Shown here piece by piece: positions 1 to 12,600 of a stretch of DNA of 64,000 nt. The DNA lies in NCBI GenBank assembly GCA_034401135.1, contig JAWZSP010000002.1:310001-374000 (forward strand), read 5' to 3'. Numbering within the stretch: the first letter of the stretch is position 1; each line of letters starts with the position of its first letter. Below the pieces are notes generated by a model. It saw nothing but the letters and a program-made list of their open reading frames with translations, ran no database searches and had not been told where the DNA came from. Source of the stretch: Volutella citrinella. Taxonomy: Eukaryota; Ascomycota; Sordariomycetes; Hypocreales; Nectriaceae. The position numbers and the translations under genes are program-made.

Positions 1-1080
1 GGATGTCTCGGCCCTAGCCCTATTCCAGTTCGCCATGATGCCATAGATAGTATAGTTCTGCCGTCCTCCCTTAGATGGCATGGTACAGCCCCAGGTAGCA
101 GTACTGCACTCCCACCACTGCTCCTCTCCACCATTTCCACCTCCTCCTGCCATCGCCGCTGCTCGGAGGGCGTCACGGCAGACGCCAGGGCAGCAGCTGA
201 ATCGATTCACGGAGGAGAGCGAGGCTCCGGGCTGGACCTGGCAGGCCAGTCGGCGCCTCCGACGGAGCCGGGAAAATACCTGGTGATCATTGGCAAGCAA
301 GGCGCCATCTGGGGCTTCCCAATACGCCACTGTGCTATTAGTAGCAATGTGCCGTAGGGCCAAGAGATGTGGGTCTGCGAAAAGAAAGAGAAGACGGCAC
401 CCTCGCACAAAGGAAACAGCCAGCCAGCAGGACAAACAGCGATGGTCCGGGCTCAGGGGCAGTGGCTGGGTGAGGCTACACCGCATGCCCTGCCCCATCT
501 TTGGGGGAACTACCCGGGCTCGTATCTCCATCCCCACGGTGCAACCAAGGTTTTCGGCACTATTTGTGGGTGTGCGGCAGACGGCTGGCCCAAAAACCTT
601 GATGGAGGTAGCAGCATGGGCCACGAGCAGTGCAAGGGCTGGACCAGGCTGGTGGACCAAGGCCGTTACAGATGCTGACGGCCCAACTGTGTTTCTGCTA
701 GTGTGATCCCAAGGATCAAGACAAGCTTGTTGGGCTCGTGGGAGGGGTGTTCCGGAGGGTAGGGCTGGCGCCGTTGTGCTTGGCCACATCGGGTTGGGGG
801 GGGGCATCAGCATCACCAACCAGCATCAGCATCTTGGCTACTGGGCCAAGGTTTGACGATACGAAGACGGGTGCATCTCACACACGCGGTGGGGCCCCCT
901 CCGTTAGAGCCTCAAAGATGGGTGTTTCCAGGCCGCTAGCGTGCCCGCTACGGGGGAATTCATGGAACCATCCCCGCACTTGAGGTGAATTAGCCCGGCC
1001 GCCAAGAGGTCAACGCCTGGGGCACTGGGGAGGGGGCATCTTGCTTTTCCGAGTCCCCTGTAAAGCCATCCGCCGCTTAC
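1..1080. other. Gene-poor stretch, nothing supported
   Basis: The open frames here are short, overlap on both strands, and have low-complexity Arg/Pro/Ser-rich translations without domain-like character. I see no start context leading into a splice-compatible coding path, no tRNA and no clear repeat. Confidence 0.6.
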
Positions 1081-1365
1081 TCAGTATATTTGAATCCATT
1101 TGTATGTGCAGAGCAGGTCCTGCTTGGCATCTGCCGGGGAGATAGGTGTGGATGTGCACCCAGGAATAGACATGTGTAGCACATTTGCTGGGCAACCAAA
1201 TCTGGTCAGCCGGAACCATCCGTTGACCACCACTACGCTGTTGGGTCCAGTCAGAATGACATAGGCTGGTAACTTTGTATATTGGTGTCTGGATGCGGCC
1301 CTCAAGAGCGTTCCCAAGGCAGACCAGGTGGTGAGCAGCGACACAGCAGCCGCTAGAGCCGCCAT
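1081..1365 (-). CDS. Possible small secreted protein (94 aa), weak
   Basis: This is an intronless frame of 94 residues whose ATG sits in a good fungal context (ACCATGG). The N-terminus is Ala/Leu-rich and hydrophobic over about residues 1-20, like a signal peptide. The rest contains three cysteines and short hydrophobic patches (residues about 36-50) but no family I recognise. It lies inside a long gene-poor region and a longer frame overlaps it on the same strand, so it may be chance. The only support is the start context and signal-like N-terminus. Transcript data would decide. Confidence 0.22.
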   Translation of the reverse strand: MAALAAAVSLLTTWSALGTLLRAASRHQYTKLPAYVILTGPNSVVVVNGWFRLTRFGCPANVLHMSIPGCTSTPISPADAKQDLLCTYKWIQIY

Positions 1366-4300
1366 GGTTACCAATCCGGGACCAGCATGGTTCTTGTTGC
1401 AAACTCAAAGCCATTACACAGCAGACGAGAAAGGGCAGAGTCCAGGCCGGAGCTAGGCCGTAACGGAGCGGGAGAGACACGGCAGTTGAGTTTATCCCTT
1501 GACGTCACCTCCGGGGATCCGATTAGCGACGGCAGCTTTGTGGTCGCCCAGTGCTGACTGCATTGTCGTTCTCGTTCGTATCGCGCCGGAGGGGGAGGGC
1601 TGAGGCTGGCTAATGCAGGTCGGCTCACATCTCATGTAGCATTTTGCTGTCAATATCCAGCCACTAGGTCTGCAAACCTGAACAAAGAATCATAGACAGA
1701 CATCCAGCACGACCCCTGCATGGGTGGGCTGACCCCCCCTGATGCGAGATGCAACCCGCAGGCATGGGATGGGGATAGGATCGTCCGGGTCGTATCCGGT
1801 GCCTGACTGAGCCTGTTCTTGCATTATGCATATCAAGCTTGTGAGGCAATGCTACCCCTCGCATTCCGACGATCCCTTGCTCACCTAGCCAAGCCAATTT
1901 TGTTTCAACGCCCATCTGCCCTTTTCTCGCGCCCCTCTGCCACTGTCTCGCTGCCCGTACCACCACGGAGCGCAACACGAGCTGGCCAACCCGCCCACGG
2001 CTCGTCGGGATTCTGACCGTTTGGTGCCCCGTGGCACCTTCTTTTCGATAGTGCCCGCGCCACACGGCGAATGCCCTTTGTAAACGCCTCTGGCTGCGAT
2101 GGGGCTACACGGATACGCAGAGATGTGCGGAAGTACGGCGCCGCCTGTGAGATGCCCGGACAGAACGGCAGTGGAGGTATTCCAGGCCTTGGTCGGTTAG
2201 TCCGTCTCCAGAGGGCCTGGACGCATGGGAGGGCGGCAGAGAATTGACCAGTTTGGTCTGGTCGGGATGGAATTGAGTTGTGGCGGCGGCCAGGCCATCG
2301 CCATTCACGCAACGCAGTCCGAATTTGAGTCTGCCGCCAATCACCAGCGATCCGGGCGCTAAGAATAAACGAGCCCTCCACACTACTAGGCCTGAAACCC
2401 CGATCTAGCATCCGCTTGCTAAATCGAGCAGTCATGGATGTGGTGCGTGAGAGGGCCCCGCCCCGATGCGGCATCCCGCCCTCCATCAAAGTTGCCGGCC
2501 GGCGAGCGCCCCCTCGCCGAGTCGTCTGGCTCCCATGAGCAGGCGACAGTCCGGCGTGGCAGTCCAGCAGAAGCCAGCACTCGAAGAAGGGTTGCTGTCA
2601 CGTTCTGACGGTCGCCGCCTTCCGTCGCCGACACGGACGGGACGGAGCCATTGCAGCTCGAGGCTTTCCCACATGCGCCGCCACATGCGCCTGACACTCG
2701 CATGACATTCATTCACGTCTTTTTTTGTAATTTCCTGTTCTAATCTCAGTCGTCAGTTCTCGTCTTGTCGCGCCCAAAATAGCCCAATTATCGCCAAGAT
2801 GGCTGTCCGCTTATTCCCAGCAGCAACAGCCGTAATTACAGGGCCTCCTCCCCTCCTCAACCAACAATATCCCACCCTCCTTCGCATGCGCTACTTTCAC
2901 ATTCCGTTAGTCGCTGGATCTTGGCACCAGGCTAGCCCCCGTGTTTCCTCGGTTATCGCCCTCGGTTGCCATGCTCCGTCATGCATGGAGGAGGGGCGCC
3001 CTTGGATCCATCGCCCTATGCTTACAGTCGGTCATACTCTTGTTGATCCCATCCTGGATCCTTCCGCTACTCATGTTCCTCCCGCCGCATGGCACTCGAG
3101 AGCGCCATTGATGACATGACACATCCTGAGCATCATGGGTCCCGCCACTGCCCTCCGGATTTGCCTTAGCATCTCCACAGTCCAAAAAGCTGCGCGCCAC
3201 TGTCAACGGTGCCGCTCACGTTTCCAGTCCGCCTTTGCCGTCTCTGGGCGAGCACTGCCTCTTCTCCCTCGCACTATTCCCAAACATTGCTCCATTCACG
3301 TCACCTGTCAATGGCTCGCCAGCACTGGCGCCGCCATTTCCCACTTTGTCATCCGATGATCCAGCGCCCGGGCCGTCGGGAGTCACCAACGTGCTCCTCG
3401 TTCACTCGTGCTGATCGGCCAAGCCAGCCCACGCGCCGTGTTAGCCTGCCCAATTCCTCCGAAGGCACCCGCCGCGGACACCAGAGCCGAGCGACCGGTG
3501 GCCCGGGCTTGGTCATGATTGTGGCGGTTGGGTTGAGAGCCCATTGACACGTCGGGATGGCCCAAGCAAGCGACGCTCGCTCATCCCGGCGAGCATCACC
3601 GCAACTAGCGACTCTCACTTAGCCAAGCCGGATGGATCTCACCGCTAATGCCCGTCTATCGTCGTCGGAGAGAAGATATCACAGCACCAATTTGTCTAGA
3701 CTTACAGCGGACATGACACTAGGCGTAAAGGAGTCTCGAGCTGACCATCTGATGCAGCCGTCATGAATCACCAATCCCCCGTAGCGGTCACCGCATCGAC
3801 CAGGCAAGGTTGATGTTCAGCTGAGTGAGCAGCCGCCCGTCAATATTCGGGCATCAACTTGCGGCCCCCTGATCGGCATAACAGTCGTCCCGGACGAGGT
3901 CATGTGGCGGCAGCATTGGAGAGCCCAAGCCACCCGCTCAGTTAGCAAGCACACTGAACGGAAGTCGGGCACGAATCGGCATCAGTGGATGAATTTTTCA
4001 CCGCTGCCAAGCTCCGGTGAGCATCACGTCTGAGTTCTTTGGACCGCTTGGCTTGAAGCCTGCAAACAGGGGTGTTTTGGTGTATGTGTGTGTACTCTCC
4101 GTTGCTCGCGTGTCAATACATCATAGCCGCATCAACAGGCATACACCATTACGCTTACATTGCTTGCCAAGTCTGCTTCCTCTCCAATAGCTCGGCCAGC
4201 ATCGGCCCCACTCCCCTCTGCCGTTGACTGCAACCTCTTCGGGCGGTTCGGTAGTCTAGGGTAAGGAGATGCCGTCAAGGTATTTACGCATAGTTTCCGA

Positions 4301-4648
4301 TGATGGTGACTTTGTTTAGAGTGTCATGCACGGAGAGCTAAACGGTTGTTGGTGGGGGGTGGCATAGTTTTTTCCAAACCGGCACACCCAACGAGTGGCC
4401 GGATGCTCGCAGTTCCGAGGCCAAAGATTCTAGCCAGGCATCGAAGGAGTTCAAGAGCAAGGGACAAGGCTTTTTAGATTTCATCTCGCAACACACGGCT
4501 ATTTTTGGCTCCAGTCATGTGAATTTGATCTCAGGAAATGATCATAAATAGATACAAGATTCAAATAGTCGCTGCACTTATGCAGCCGAGCGACCTAGCG
4601 CCTGTGATTCTGATGCATCATGACGATTACCCAACTTCTGTGTCTGCC
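1366..4648. other. Long intergenic region without a supported gene
   Basis: About 3.3 kb with no frame that reads like a conserved protein. Frames near 1905-2489 (minus) and 2799-3119 (plus) are Arg/Pro/Ser-rich or featureless and are overlapped by equally long frames on the other strand. Position 2799 has a fair start context after a pyrimidine-rich leader, but the translation has no domain and no obvious splice continuation. No RNA gene or transposon signature is visible. Confidence 0.55.
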
Positions 4649-5517
4649 TTACTCGTTACCAGTCGCAAATTGGCCAGCGGCAATCTTCTTGCTCAAGGCC
4701 CCAGCGGGTTGAAACGAGGAAGAAAGGTCGGACCGCACACCGATGAGTAGGTCGACAACCATCCTCCCAAAGACACGGCCGCCAGCCGTGTTCAGGTGTG
4801 TCCTGTCGCCGTCCTTGAGATTGTACTTGTCAGCATTGGCCGACCCAATGGCGTTGACGTAGGCTGTGCTCTTGGCGTTGAGGTCAATGTAAGAGACTTT
4901 GACGGCTCCTGCTGCAGCAATTGCCCTCTTGCGCTCCTCCTCGAGGTTCTGGTTCACCGTGTTGCCCTTGAAGGACCGTCGGGTGAGGGAGGTGACAAGG
5001 ATCTGCAGGCCAGTCAGTGATGTCAGCCAAGCCGTCAAGCATCGAGGAGACTTACAGGTGTGCCACCCGCGGAGACGACCTCCTGGGCCATGGTCTGCAG
5101 GTTCTTTTGAAACTGGTCCGGGCTAATGTTCTTGTCCGCCTTCTGATCGTTGTGGCCAAACTGAATCGTCACAATCGGTTCGAAATCCTTGGCGTATTTT
5201 TTGACATCAGCCAGTACCGTCTTCCATCGGCCCTCGGCGCGGAACGAGGCGGTAGTAGCGCCGTTCTTGCCATGGTTGATGCCCTTGGCACCGCCCGTGA
5301 GAAAGCCGATGAGGCCATCACCCCAGCCGCCACCGGAAGCTGTGGTGGAGTCTCCCACGAGGAGAAAGTATGGGGTTTTTCCACTTGCCCTGGCGGCCAA
5401 AGCCTCAGGCACTTGTGCATCGGCTACAACGGGAACGGGCTGAGCATTGGGGTTGGGGAAGGCTGCTGCCGCCGCCTGTCCGACGATGGACGCAAAACAC
5501 AAAGCAGAGAAGCGCAT
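4649..5517 (-). CDS. Rhamnogalacturonan acetylesterase (CE12-like SGNH hydrolase)
   Basis: Secreted esterase expected to remove acetyl groups from the galacturonate of rhamnogalacturonan I in pectin. Exons are 5517-5056 and 5002-4649, joined in phase 0 by a GTAAG...CTGCAG intron, giving 271 aa. Residues 1-19 form an Ala-rich signal peptide. SGNH landmarks are GDSTT at 55-59 (nucleophile Ser57), the Asn-containing block near 81-86, GHND at 121-124, and the C-terminal DRTH at 220-223 supplying catalytic Asp and His. The segment TPILVTSLTRR across the splice junction is typical of the family and confirms the intron. The length matches fungal rhamnogalacturonan acetylesterases. A TATA-like box lies about 100 nt upstream. 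The GH78 rhamnosidase of this window is 21 kb away, so the two are not a tight cluster. Confidence 0.93.
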
Positions 5518-5613
5518 GATGAGGTAAATACAGAGAACCGGCCCTCGAATATGTACAACGGTGAATGAATGAAGCTACAAGAAATTGCACGTCGGGGCCA
5601 CAAACAGTTGGTT

Positions 5614-5621
5614 CTATATAA
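5614..5621 (-). promoter_or_regulatory. TATA-like box of the acetylesterase gene
   Basis: Minus-strand TTATATAG lies roughly 100 nt upstream of the acetylesterase ATG at 5517, a usual fungal spacing. Assigned by position and sequence only. Confidence 0.45.
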
Positions 5622-6859
5622 CAATGCCGTGAGGTTGCATTGCTGGCCTCCGCGTCAAATTAGGAAGCCGGTCCTGATTTTGAAACATTTTTGGCTACGT
5701 TGAAACCCGTCTCCACGAACAACAGCACCTGGATGCTGGTGTTTGGTCGATTCCACCAATCAGGCCCCCTGTCTGGCCGCTTTTGGACAGGACGTTCGGA
5801 GGCCCCTCGTCCGATGGTTTTCTACAAAAGGCCGCCATGACCAAGCTGGAATGGATGATACCCTGCAGATCGGCAGACTGGAAGGGTACAGGCGGAAAAA
5901 CGTGGGAAGTACGGGCAATAGTGAGTGTGGGACCTCGACAATTGACTGAGAGATGTATGGCTGGGGGGCTGTCCACACACCCACGTTCGGCACGGACATC
6001 GAACTCGAGTTTGCCTTCCGTCTTCTCGGCGGATGTGGATCAGTATGCTTAGTTTGAATAAGGGTATTATGCAGTGATATCCTTGATTCAATGGATCATG
6101 GGACTGCACGGTGCTACACCATTACATGCTGATGCAGATATCCAAGTCAGCCTTGTAGCCATGCATCATCCAGCGCTGGCTACACCACTACATCCTCATC
6201 TACTTCGTATAGGATCCTGCACTTGGCGTCGGTTGTTGGAGATCCGAAAACTCAACAAGCGCAGACAGGCCTCGACTATGGTCCAGGCCGACAGTAAAGA
6301 TGCAACCACCAAGCAGCCAAGGTTGCAGCGGTCCGGTATGTGGCACACCGCGATATCATTTGTAAGGCCAGAGCTGTTTTCCCCCTCTGCTGTGTGGTGT
6401 TGCAAATGGAGATTGGTGGTCGTACCAGTACCTGGCGCAGCCACGCCCTCAAAATCTTGTGCGGCAGTGCTTCATGAGTGTAATTATACTTTAGCCGCCC
6501 ATTGGTTGGGGACACAGGGCTCGCTGTTGTGTCGGGGGGGTAGACTAGCCCGCAGCTCGTATCCCCGAGGGTGCCAAGTCGCGACACCACTCTCCGGTTA
6601 GCGGCGGAGGGCATAAATTTAGAATCTGACGTCTGAATTACGGACACGGCACCCTCGGGAGTTGTCAAGCCACGGCTCGGTGACAAACACCACCCGAACA
6701 AGGCACATAAGCTTTTTATGGTGCTGACCGAAGGATATCCAATGGGTGTCCTCGTGAAATGAGATGCAGGTGCACGCTCAGAACGACACAGTATGTATTC
6801 ATGCTTATTTTGAACCAAAATTCATTTCTTCTTGGCGAATGCCTCACCTGATGACCTGG
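5622..6859. other. Intergenic, no gene supported
   Basis: This lies between the acetylesterase start and the stop of the first Fig1-like gene. A 175-residue plus-strand frame at 6074-6601 has no domain character and is crossed by minus-strand frames of similar length. Two loosely similar segments near 6112-6140 and 6178-6205 (GCTACACCA-T-ACAT-CT) are the only repeat-like feature. Confidence 0.5.
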
Positions 6860-7888
6860 CTAACCAGTCATCGAGGCCAGCACCTCAATCGACAGGACCA
6901 TGACGACTATCCCAAAGCCACACGTGAAGAGGAGGAAGACACTCAGCCACGCCAAGACAATGACTGCCGTGCCGGCACTGGCCTCGACGGACCCATATCT
7001 CACCGACTCCACTGCTGTGGCAGCTGCCGCCACCGCAATGTGCTGCCACGCGGTAGCTAAGTACAGCGCAACGCTAGCGAAGAGGGAGCACACCATGGAC
7101 GCTAGAAGCATAGCTCGCTCGGGGAAAGGCTTGACCTCGCGATCAGATTCGCCGTCTATGCCTGGTTCTTCGTGCCAGCCGGGAAATGTGCTGAGCATGA
7201 CAACGAAACAGACGCTGAGGAGGATGCAGAGGATACTGTAGACTCGTGTGAGGATTCTAGTTGCGAGTTGGCGGGAGTGGATGTGGTGAGACGTACATGA
7301 TGCCAGGAGATACGGATTTTGTTCGGAAATGGTGAGCAATCTGGACGATGCCAATAGGATCTGATATATTGACCAGGCTCTGGGGAGATGCCGACGTGAT
7401 TCCGCATCGCCAACCACCCGGCTCGATATCTGCACAGACGGAGAAGTAGCCAACCTGGACTGCCTTGACGTGTCCCGTGGTTTCGTTCCTCTGTTGAGAT
7501 ACATCGTAGATGTCTTGTGCTAGCGTTGTGTTGAGCATCAACCCGCCGGCTTCAAAGGAGGGAGGCTGCGACGTGTATGAGAATGTCGCCAAGTGAAGGT
7601 TTTGCATGCTGCCGGTAGTCGCGCATCCCGCGAGCACAAGAGCTGTGTCATTGTTAGAACAATTTGGAACACTGGTAGTGGGAAAAGGCATGTCAACATA
7701 CAGAGGAAGGGGATGGTTATGGTACACAGAATCATCAAGACATGATGATATCCCAAGAATGGAATAAAGGCCCTCCATCCGTATTGAAAGCTGAAGCGTA
7801 TAGTGCGGTCGGACCGAAGGTCACTGCCAGAGACGGCCACGCTGGGGTCCGATACGCCAATGGATGGTGTACTGGGCGCGGTAGCCAT
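6860..7888 (-). CDS. Fig1-family four-TM membrane protein A
   Basis: Exons 7888-7702, 7642-7297 and 7235-6860 close to 302 aa. Hydrophobic segments at about 43-67, 176-194, 219-243 and 268-292 give the four-TM layout of the claudin-like Fig1 family. The large loop after TM1 carries VGYFSVC (126-132) and GWRC (139-142), matching the Gly/Cys...Cys signature of Fig1 domains, and several Asn glycosylation sequons. Fig1 proteins act in low-affinity calcium uptake and membrane fusion during mating or hyphal fusion in yeasts and filamentous fungi. The gene is divergent from a second Fig1-like gene 292 bp away, so the two may be a diverged duplicate pair. The start at 7888 is the Met that gives a compact cytosolic N-terminus; an upstream in-frame Met at 8056 is less likely. 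Confidence 0.8.
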
Positions 7889-8180
7889 CTTGGGGTGCTG
7901 CGAGGTCAATGACCATGGCCAAACACACAAACAAAGAGGGGAGATGAGTCGGGCTTGACAGGTTGCTCTATCTGATTTTGCTATCGGTAGATCGTGGATG
8001 GATGAGGCCAGCATCTCGCGACTCGCAGGGGTGTCAGAGGGGGGGCTGGGCGTCACGTGGTGGTGAGCGAAATTCTCTGACCCTCGCAGGCCTCAAGATG
8101 CGATGCGGCCCAACGCGCTCCACGGTTTGATCTTGGGACGCAAATACACTCAAATGTCATGGTCGACGTTCTAATCCGCC
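7889..8180. promoter_or_regulatory. Shared promoter between the two Fig1-like genes
   Basis: This 292-nt gap separates two divergent ATGs and must hold both promoters. It contains a palindromic CACGTG at 8054-8059, a site type bound by bHLH factors. No clear TATA box is seen on either strand. Co-regulation is an inference from the geometry. Confidence 0.45.
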
Positions 8181-9635
8181 ATGACAAGTAGTGCGACGGC
8201 TCCGCCCAGAAGCTGGGCTGCAAGGTCTCGCACCGGCAGCTCAAGTTCCACAGGTCAGTCACTAGTGTGCCAAGCAGACATTGCTCAATGCTCTACGGCC
8301 GTTGCTATTTATTTCGCTCTATTTTCGTCGCTTTAAAACTGCTTCAAGTACTAATACAGGAGTCCAGGTGCCGAGGAGCACTGGGTGAGCCTGCTGGCTC
8401 GCCACGTCCAACAGATTGATCCGCTCCGATGCATCTTCTTTGCTGTAATAATAATCCTCCAGTGTAAGAATTTCCCTCTAGAGTACCATCTGGCTCAATA
8501 TGTTCACTCTAAAATAATTTGCTAACCTCGTTCGCCAACAAAGGCCTGCTCCTCCTAGGCTGCACTGGTGATGACTCTACGCTCAGAAATCTGCACGTCC
8601 TTTCCCTCTCCTACAAGACTCAACCCTCTCAGGATTCTGCACCCATTTCTGGCAATAATTTGGTCTACACGCCTTTTCGTGATGCTGTATCTCATACTAG
8701 TAACCTGCGAGAAGTCAGGGTTGGCTTTTTTGGTCTATGCGTGAGAACAAACCTTGAATCTTGGATATGTGGTTCCCATCCCTCAAGCCTGGCTACTTCT
8801 CTTACATCTATGGAAAACACCGACTCCCTCAACTTGTTATGGATTGGAGAACGCTTGCGCAATGAGGCGTTTACACTTGTTTTTATGTAAGTGTACACTC
8901 AGCTGAAAGGATCACGACGAAACATACTGACGCTTTTGCCACAATAGGTTCATCATTACAATCCTAACATTCATATGTCTCGTCATTGCCATCATCTATC
9001 CGTTCTATTCGTCTGATCAGGACGATTACTCGGTCTATATTAATATACCTGCGCGCCCTCGAGGTCTGGTTCAAAAGTTCGTCAAACATTCACTATACAA
9101 CAATCGTCCTCTCACCGTTGCGTCAACCTTCTTCATGCCCTTGGCCGCCATATTCGCCTTCACGGCTGCGATTTGGCAGCACCTGGCAACTGCAACGTCC
9201 ACCTCACTCCTGGGAGATCTTTCCTTCAAGACGGTTGAATGTCAAATTGGGACTGGGGCCATCGTCTCAGCTTGGGTCACCTTTGCCCTTACCGTCGCTT
9301 CCATCATCACTGGGATGATCCAGGACAGACGAAAAATAGGTGTTTTGAGACTGAGAGCATCTCCATACAACAGTGAAAACGCCAGCCGTACAACAGCAAA
9401 CGAGGCTGCCGCAGAGGATGCCCCCGAGACGCAACAGGCGCCGAGACCAACACCGGCCTGGCAGCCGCAGGGACCGCCCCCCGATTTGGCCTGGCTTCAG
9501 ACATTACTATACTTCTCTGGTCAGCGAGACCGGGAAACAGAGCAGAATGTGAGGCAGCGCAATACCCAAGCTTGGGTGAATACAGGACCACGGGCACCAG
9601 GGGGATACGCAGAGACAATTATAGATGAAGATTAA
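8181..9635 (+). CDS. Fig1-family four-TM membrane protein B
   Basis: Exons 8181-8253, 8368-8463, 8544-8886 and 8948-9635 join in phases 1, 1 and 2 and close to 399 aa. The second exon codes the first membrane segment (about 42-62), and exon 3 gives the extracellular loop with GFFGLC (117-122) and SWIC (129-132), the same Fig1 signature as the neighbouring gene. Exon 4 holds the three other membrane segments and a Pro/Gln-rich cytosolic tail of about 110 residues that protein A lacks. Identity with protein A is low outside the motif, so the duplication is old. Its stop lies 59 nt from the stop of the convergent ankyrin gene. The first exon is short and Ser/Thr/Arg-rich, so the start is the least certain part. 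Confidence 0.75.
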
Positions 9636-9694
9636 ATAGTGAATTTAAAATTCTAAGAATGTTCTATCCCCAAGCGGACTAGCTCGATAAACGT

Positions 9695-12600
9695 TCATAC
9701 TCTATTGGAATCGCGACGTCGGGCGAGGACGGGAACAAAAAGCATGGCAAGGAAACTGATAACCAGGAGCCCCATCCCTAGGCCAACTCCAGTCTTAACG
9801 CCAGATGCCAATGGCTGGGATAGTGTGACAGCCAGCGCAACAATGACCAGGACGATAAGCAAGCTCGTCCAACGTAGGACTGATGTTGAGAAGCGTGCTC
9901 GTTTGAACCGTTTGACGGCCGCCCGAAACATGCCAGTAATCCTTTCACTGTTGAACGCGGCAATGACAAAGGGGACGGATACACCGGCGGAGACACCCAC
10001 TGCACGCACTTGTTAGTCAATTTCTCAAGAATATGCACCAAGGTCGGGTGAAAAAGCGTACCGAGGATGCCTACGACATATGGTAGACGCAGCTTTCCGT
10101 CGCCGTTTACGGGAAATGCATCAATATTAATCGTAAAGAAGGAAGACATGAATGACAGTGGCAGCTATAAAGGATACGTTAGCAAGACGTTCGAGCCAAC
10201 ATTCGATGAGTTCCACGAACAAAAACAACAGTCACGACCGTAAAGAGCAATAACGCGGTCCCCTGCTTGGCCGTTTCCTCGGCTTGCTTCCGGGACAGGT
10301 CGAGCTGGTCGGCCACCTTCTTGTTGTAGGATGTGGCAATGTCTGCCTGGACCGATGTGTACTCTGCCTGTCTACGCGCAGACTGCGCTTCGGATAAGCT
10401 GGCGTGCTGCTGCTTCAGCTTGAGCAGCGATCGTATCTAATGCAGTCAGAAACCCAGTGGGCTATCTGTAGAAGTTTGACGGACATACCGATTGCAGGGA
10501 CCGTCGACTGAGATTCTCCATTCTTTGAATACGCGACAGGTGGTCTTCTAGCACGCGGTTTCCTGTCAGATCATAGCTCTTGGCACCAGCTTCGGTATCG
10601 GCATCTGTTTGGTCTTCCGGGTCCTCAAGCAAGCGGTCCAGCTCCTCCGCCACACGTCTCTGATCCTCAAGGACCAAGCGCATGATGCCGAGTTCGTCTT
10701 GGATATCTTCAATCTCAACCAAGAGCTTGGTTTCAAGCTCAATCTTGATGTTTACTGCCGACAGCGGCTCGTTTGTTGCTGCAGCGGCATTCAACCGGCC
10801 GCGGAACTCTTCGAAGCGATTGGCGGTTTGGTCAATCTATAGAGCATCAATGATGGTTTCGCGCAGATTCTAATTTGATGGCTGAGCCTACCACTTCGCC
10901 GATTGCCCGCTCAACAAAGTCGAGGAAATGAAAATCGTCTGGTAGACTATAGTGGTCAAACGCGTTGAGGCATGCGGACGCTATCAAACGGCACAGGTCT
11001 TCAACTGTCGTTACAGAGTCGCGGTCCACATCCCTCAGAAACCCGGTGATTGCTTGATGAATGTTGAGGGTGTCGTTTTCCTTGACGACGAAATCATCCC
11101 ACGATCGCACGCCACCAGTTGTCGTCTCCGGCCGTACAGGAACTGGTCGGCGTGGGGCTTCTTGCCCAGACTTCCACGAGTCCCATCTCATGGACGAGCA
11201 GCTGATGACGGTGTCTTCAACAACATTAGCTGGAAATGACTTGGTCTCGAAGCTTCGGTCCAAACTTACCATCATCCAAGACCCATAGCCACAGTTGATC
11301 AACCATGAACATCTTGGGCTCCATGTCAATAACATTAGATGTGTAGCGAAGGACAACCTGGTCGTTGTCCCTCTTTGAGGTGCTCTCCAGATGGCTGTAA
11401 AAGTAGTGGTCCAAAGTACGGCGTATTTGCAGTGGCGGTACACCCCCAGCAGTGGTTGGCTTGAAGTAGGCATCGATGAGTAACCTTTGCAATACGCCCG
11501 AAACCGAGCTGTTGCTTGAGTTTTCGGTATCGATGTTTCCGTCACTACCAGGGTTGGAGCCATCGCGGCGCCGTCGGCGAGATCTCCCATCTCTTGCTGG
11601 GCGTCGAAGCGACACCTGAGAATTGTCGTCGCTTGCATATTCTTCGCCATCAACGCCCGGGCTTCTATCTCGGGCACGGTTTCGGTTCGAGCGCCACTGC
11701 AGACTCCATTGGTCAATGGCCTTTGACACTGAGTCCGACATTTCCTCAAAGTCTTTTCTGTTCTCGTAGTGCAAATAAGGAATCTAATCGCATTAGCATG
11801 TTCTTTTGTTGAGCAAGTCTACTTACGAATGCACCAATGTACCGACGCACAGTGCCATCACCACCATAGGCTTGATTTGACCCTTGCTGTACAAACGTTA
11901 GGCGCCCTGATCGTCTGCTACATCGTTTTCACAACATACCTTGACCCTGCGGCACAAGGGTCTCGCAAAAGGCCCTTTGGATGTGAGCATTAAATGGTGT
12001 TCATTCCGCGTCCGCCTCACTCCGAGACCAGCGGCAAAGGCGTCCGTGTACTGGCCAGTCCTTGGCTCGCGGTCCGCGAAGTGCCGCCTCATCAGGGCTT
12101 CAACCCATTCCATCTGGGAAACAGTCATTCATTCAGCATGGTAAGCTCAGCTAGGAGATAGAGTGTATGCAACGTACATTGTTGGCCGGAAAATGATACC
12201 AGCGAAAGGTCGCTTCGCCTTTCGGCGGTTCATCAGCTTGGGCCTTGGCGTCGCGCATCGCCGCGTCTGCCCCTCTTCCGTAGAGAACATCGTAGACGGA
12301 GATTGTGCTTTGGAATCTTTCCTCTTCTGGCTCTTCAGTTTCTTTCGGCTCCCCGATATGGAAGTCCACAATTGTAGCCTTGAATGCGTGGCAGGCACTC
12401 ATCTTCTTCAGGTCGTCTTGTGGCGCGGGGTTCTTGGATACAAGCGTCTGGTATTTTGCTGGTCGTTTTCCACCTTGCTTTCTGGCCACTGGTGGGCCTC
12501 GCAGTTTTTGTAGTTTCAGTGACGCCCCCAAGATGCTCAGCATCTCGTCATCGTCGAAAGAAATCGCCTCCAATGTGTTGTTCTGGGCGGTTCGAATAGT

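Noticed and set aside
1905..2489. 194-residue minus-strand frame
   Set aside because: Arg-rich translation without domain character, overlapped by similar frames on both strands.
2799..3119. 106-residue plus-strand frame with fair start context
   Set aside because: No domain, no signal peptide and no splice continuation; overlapped by other frames.
6074..6601. 175-residue plus-strand frame
   Set aside because: No domain-like segment; minus-strand frames of equal length cross it.
10847..11749. 300-residue minus-strand frame as a separate gene
   Set aside because: It reads through an intron of the ankyrin/CorA-like gene; only its later part (exon 11229-10892) is coding, as shown by the in-phase splice joins.
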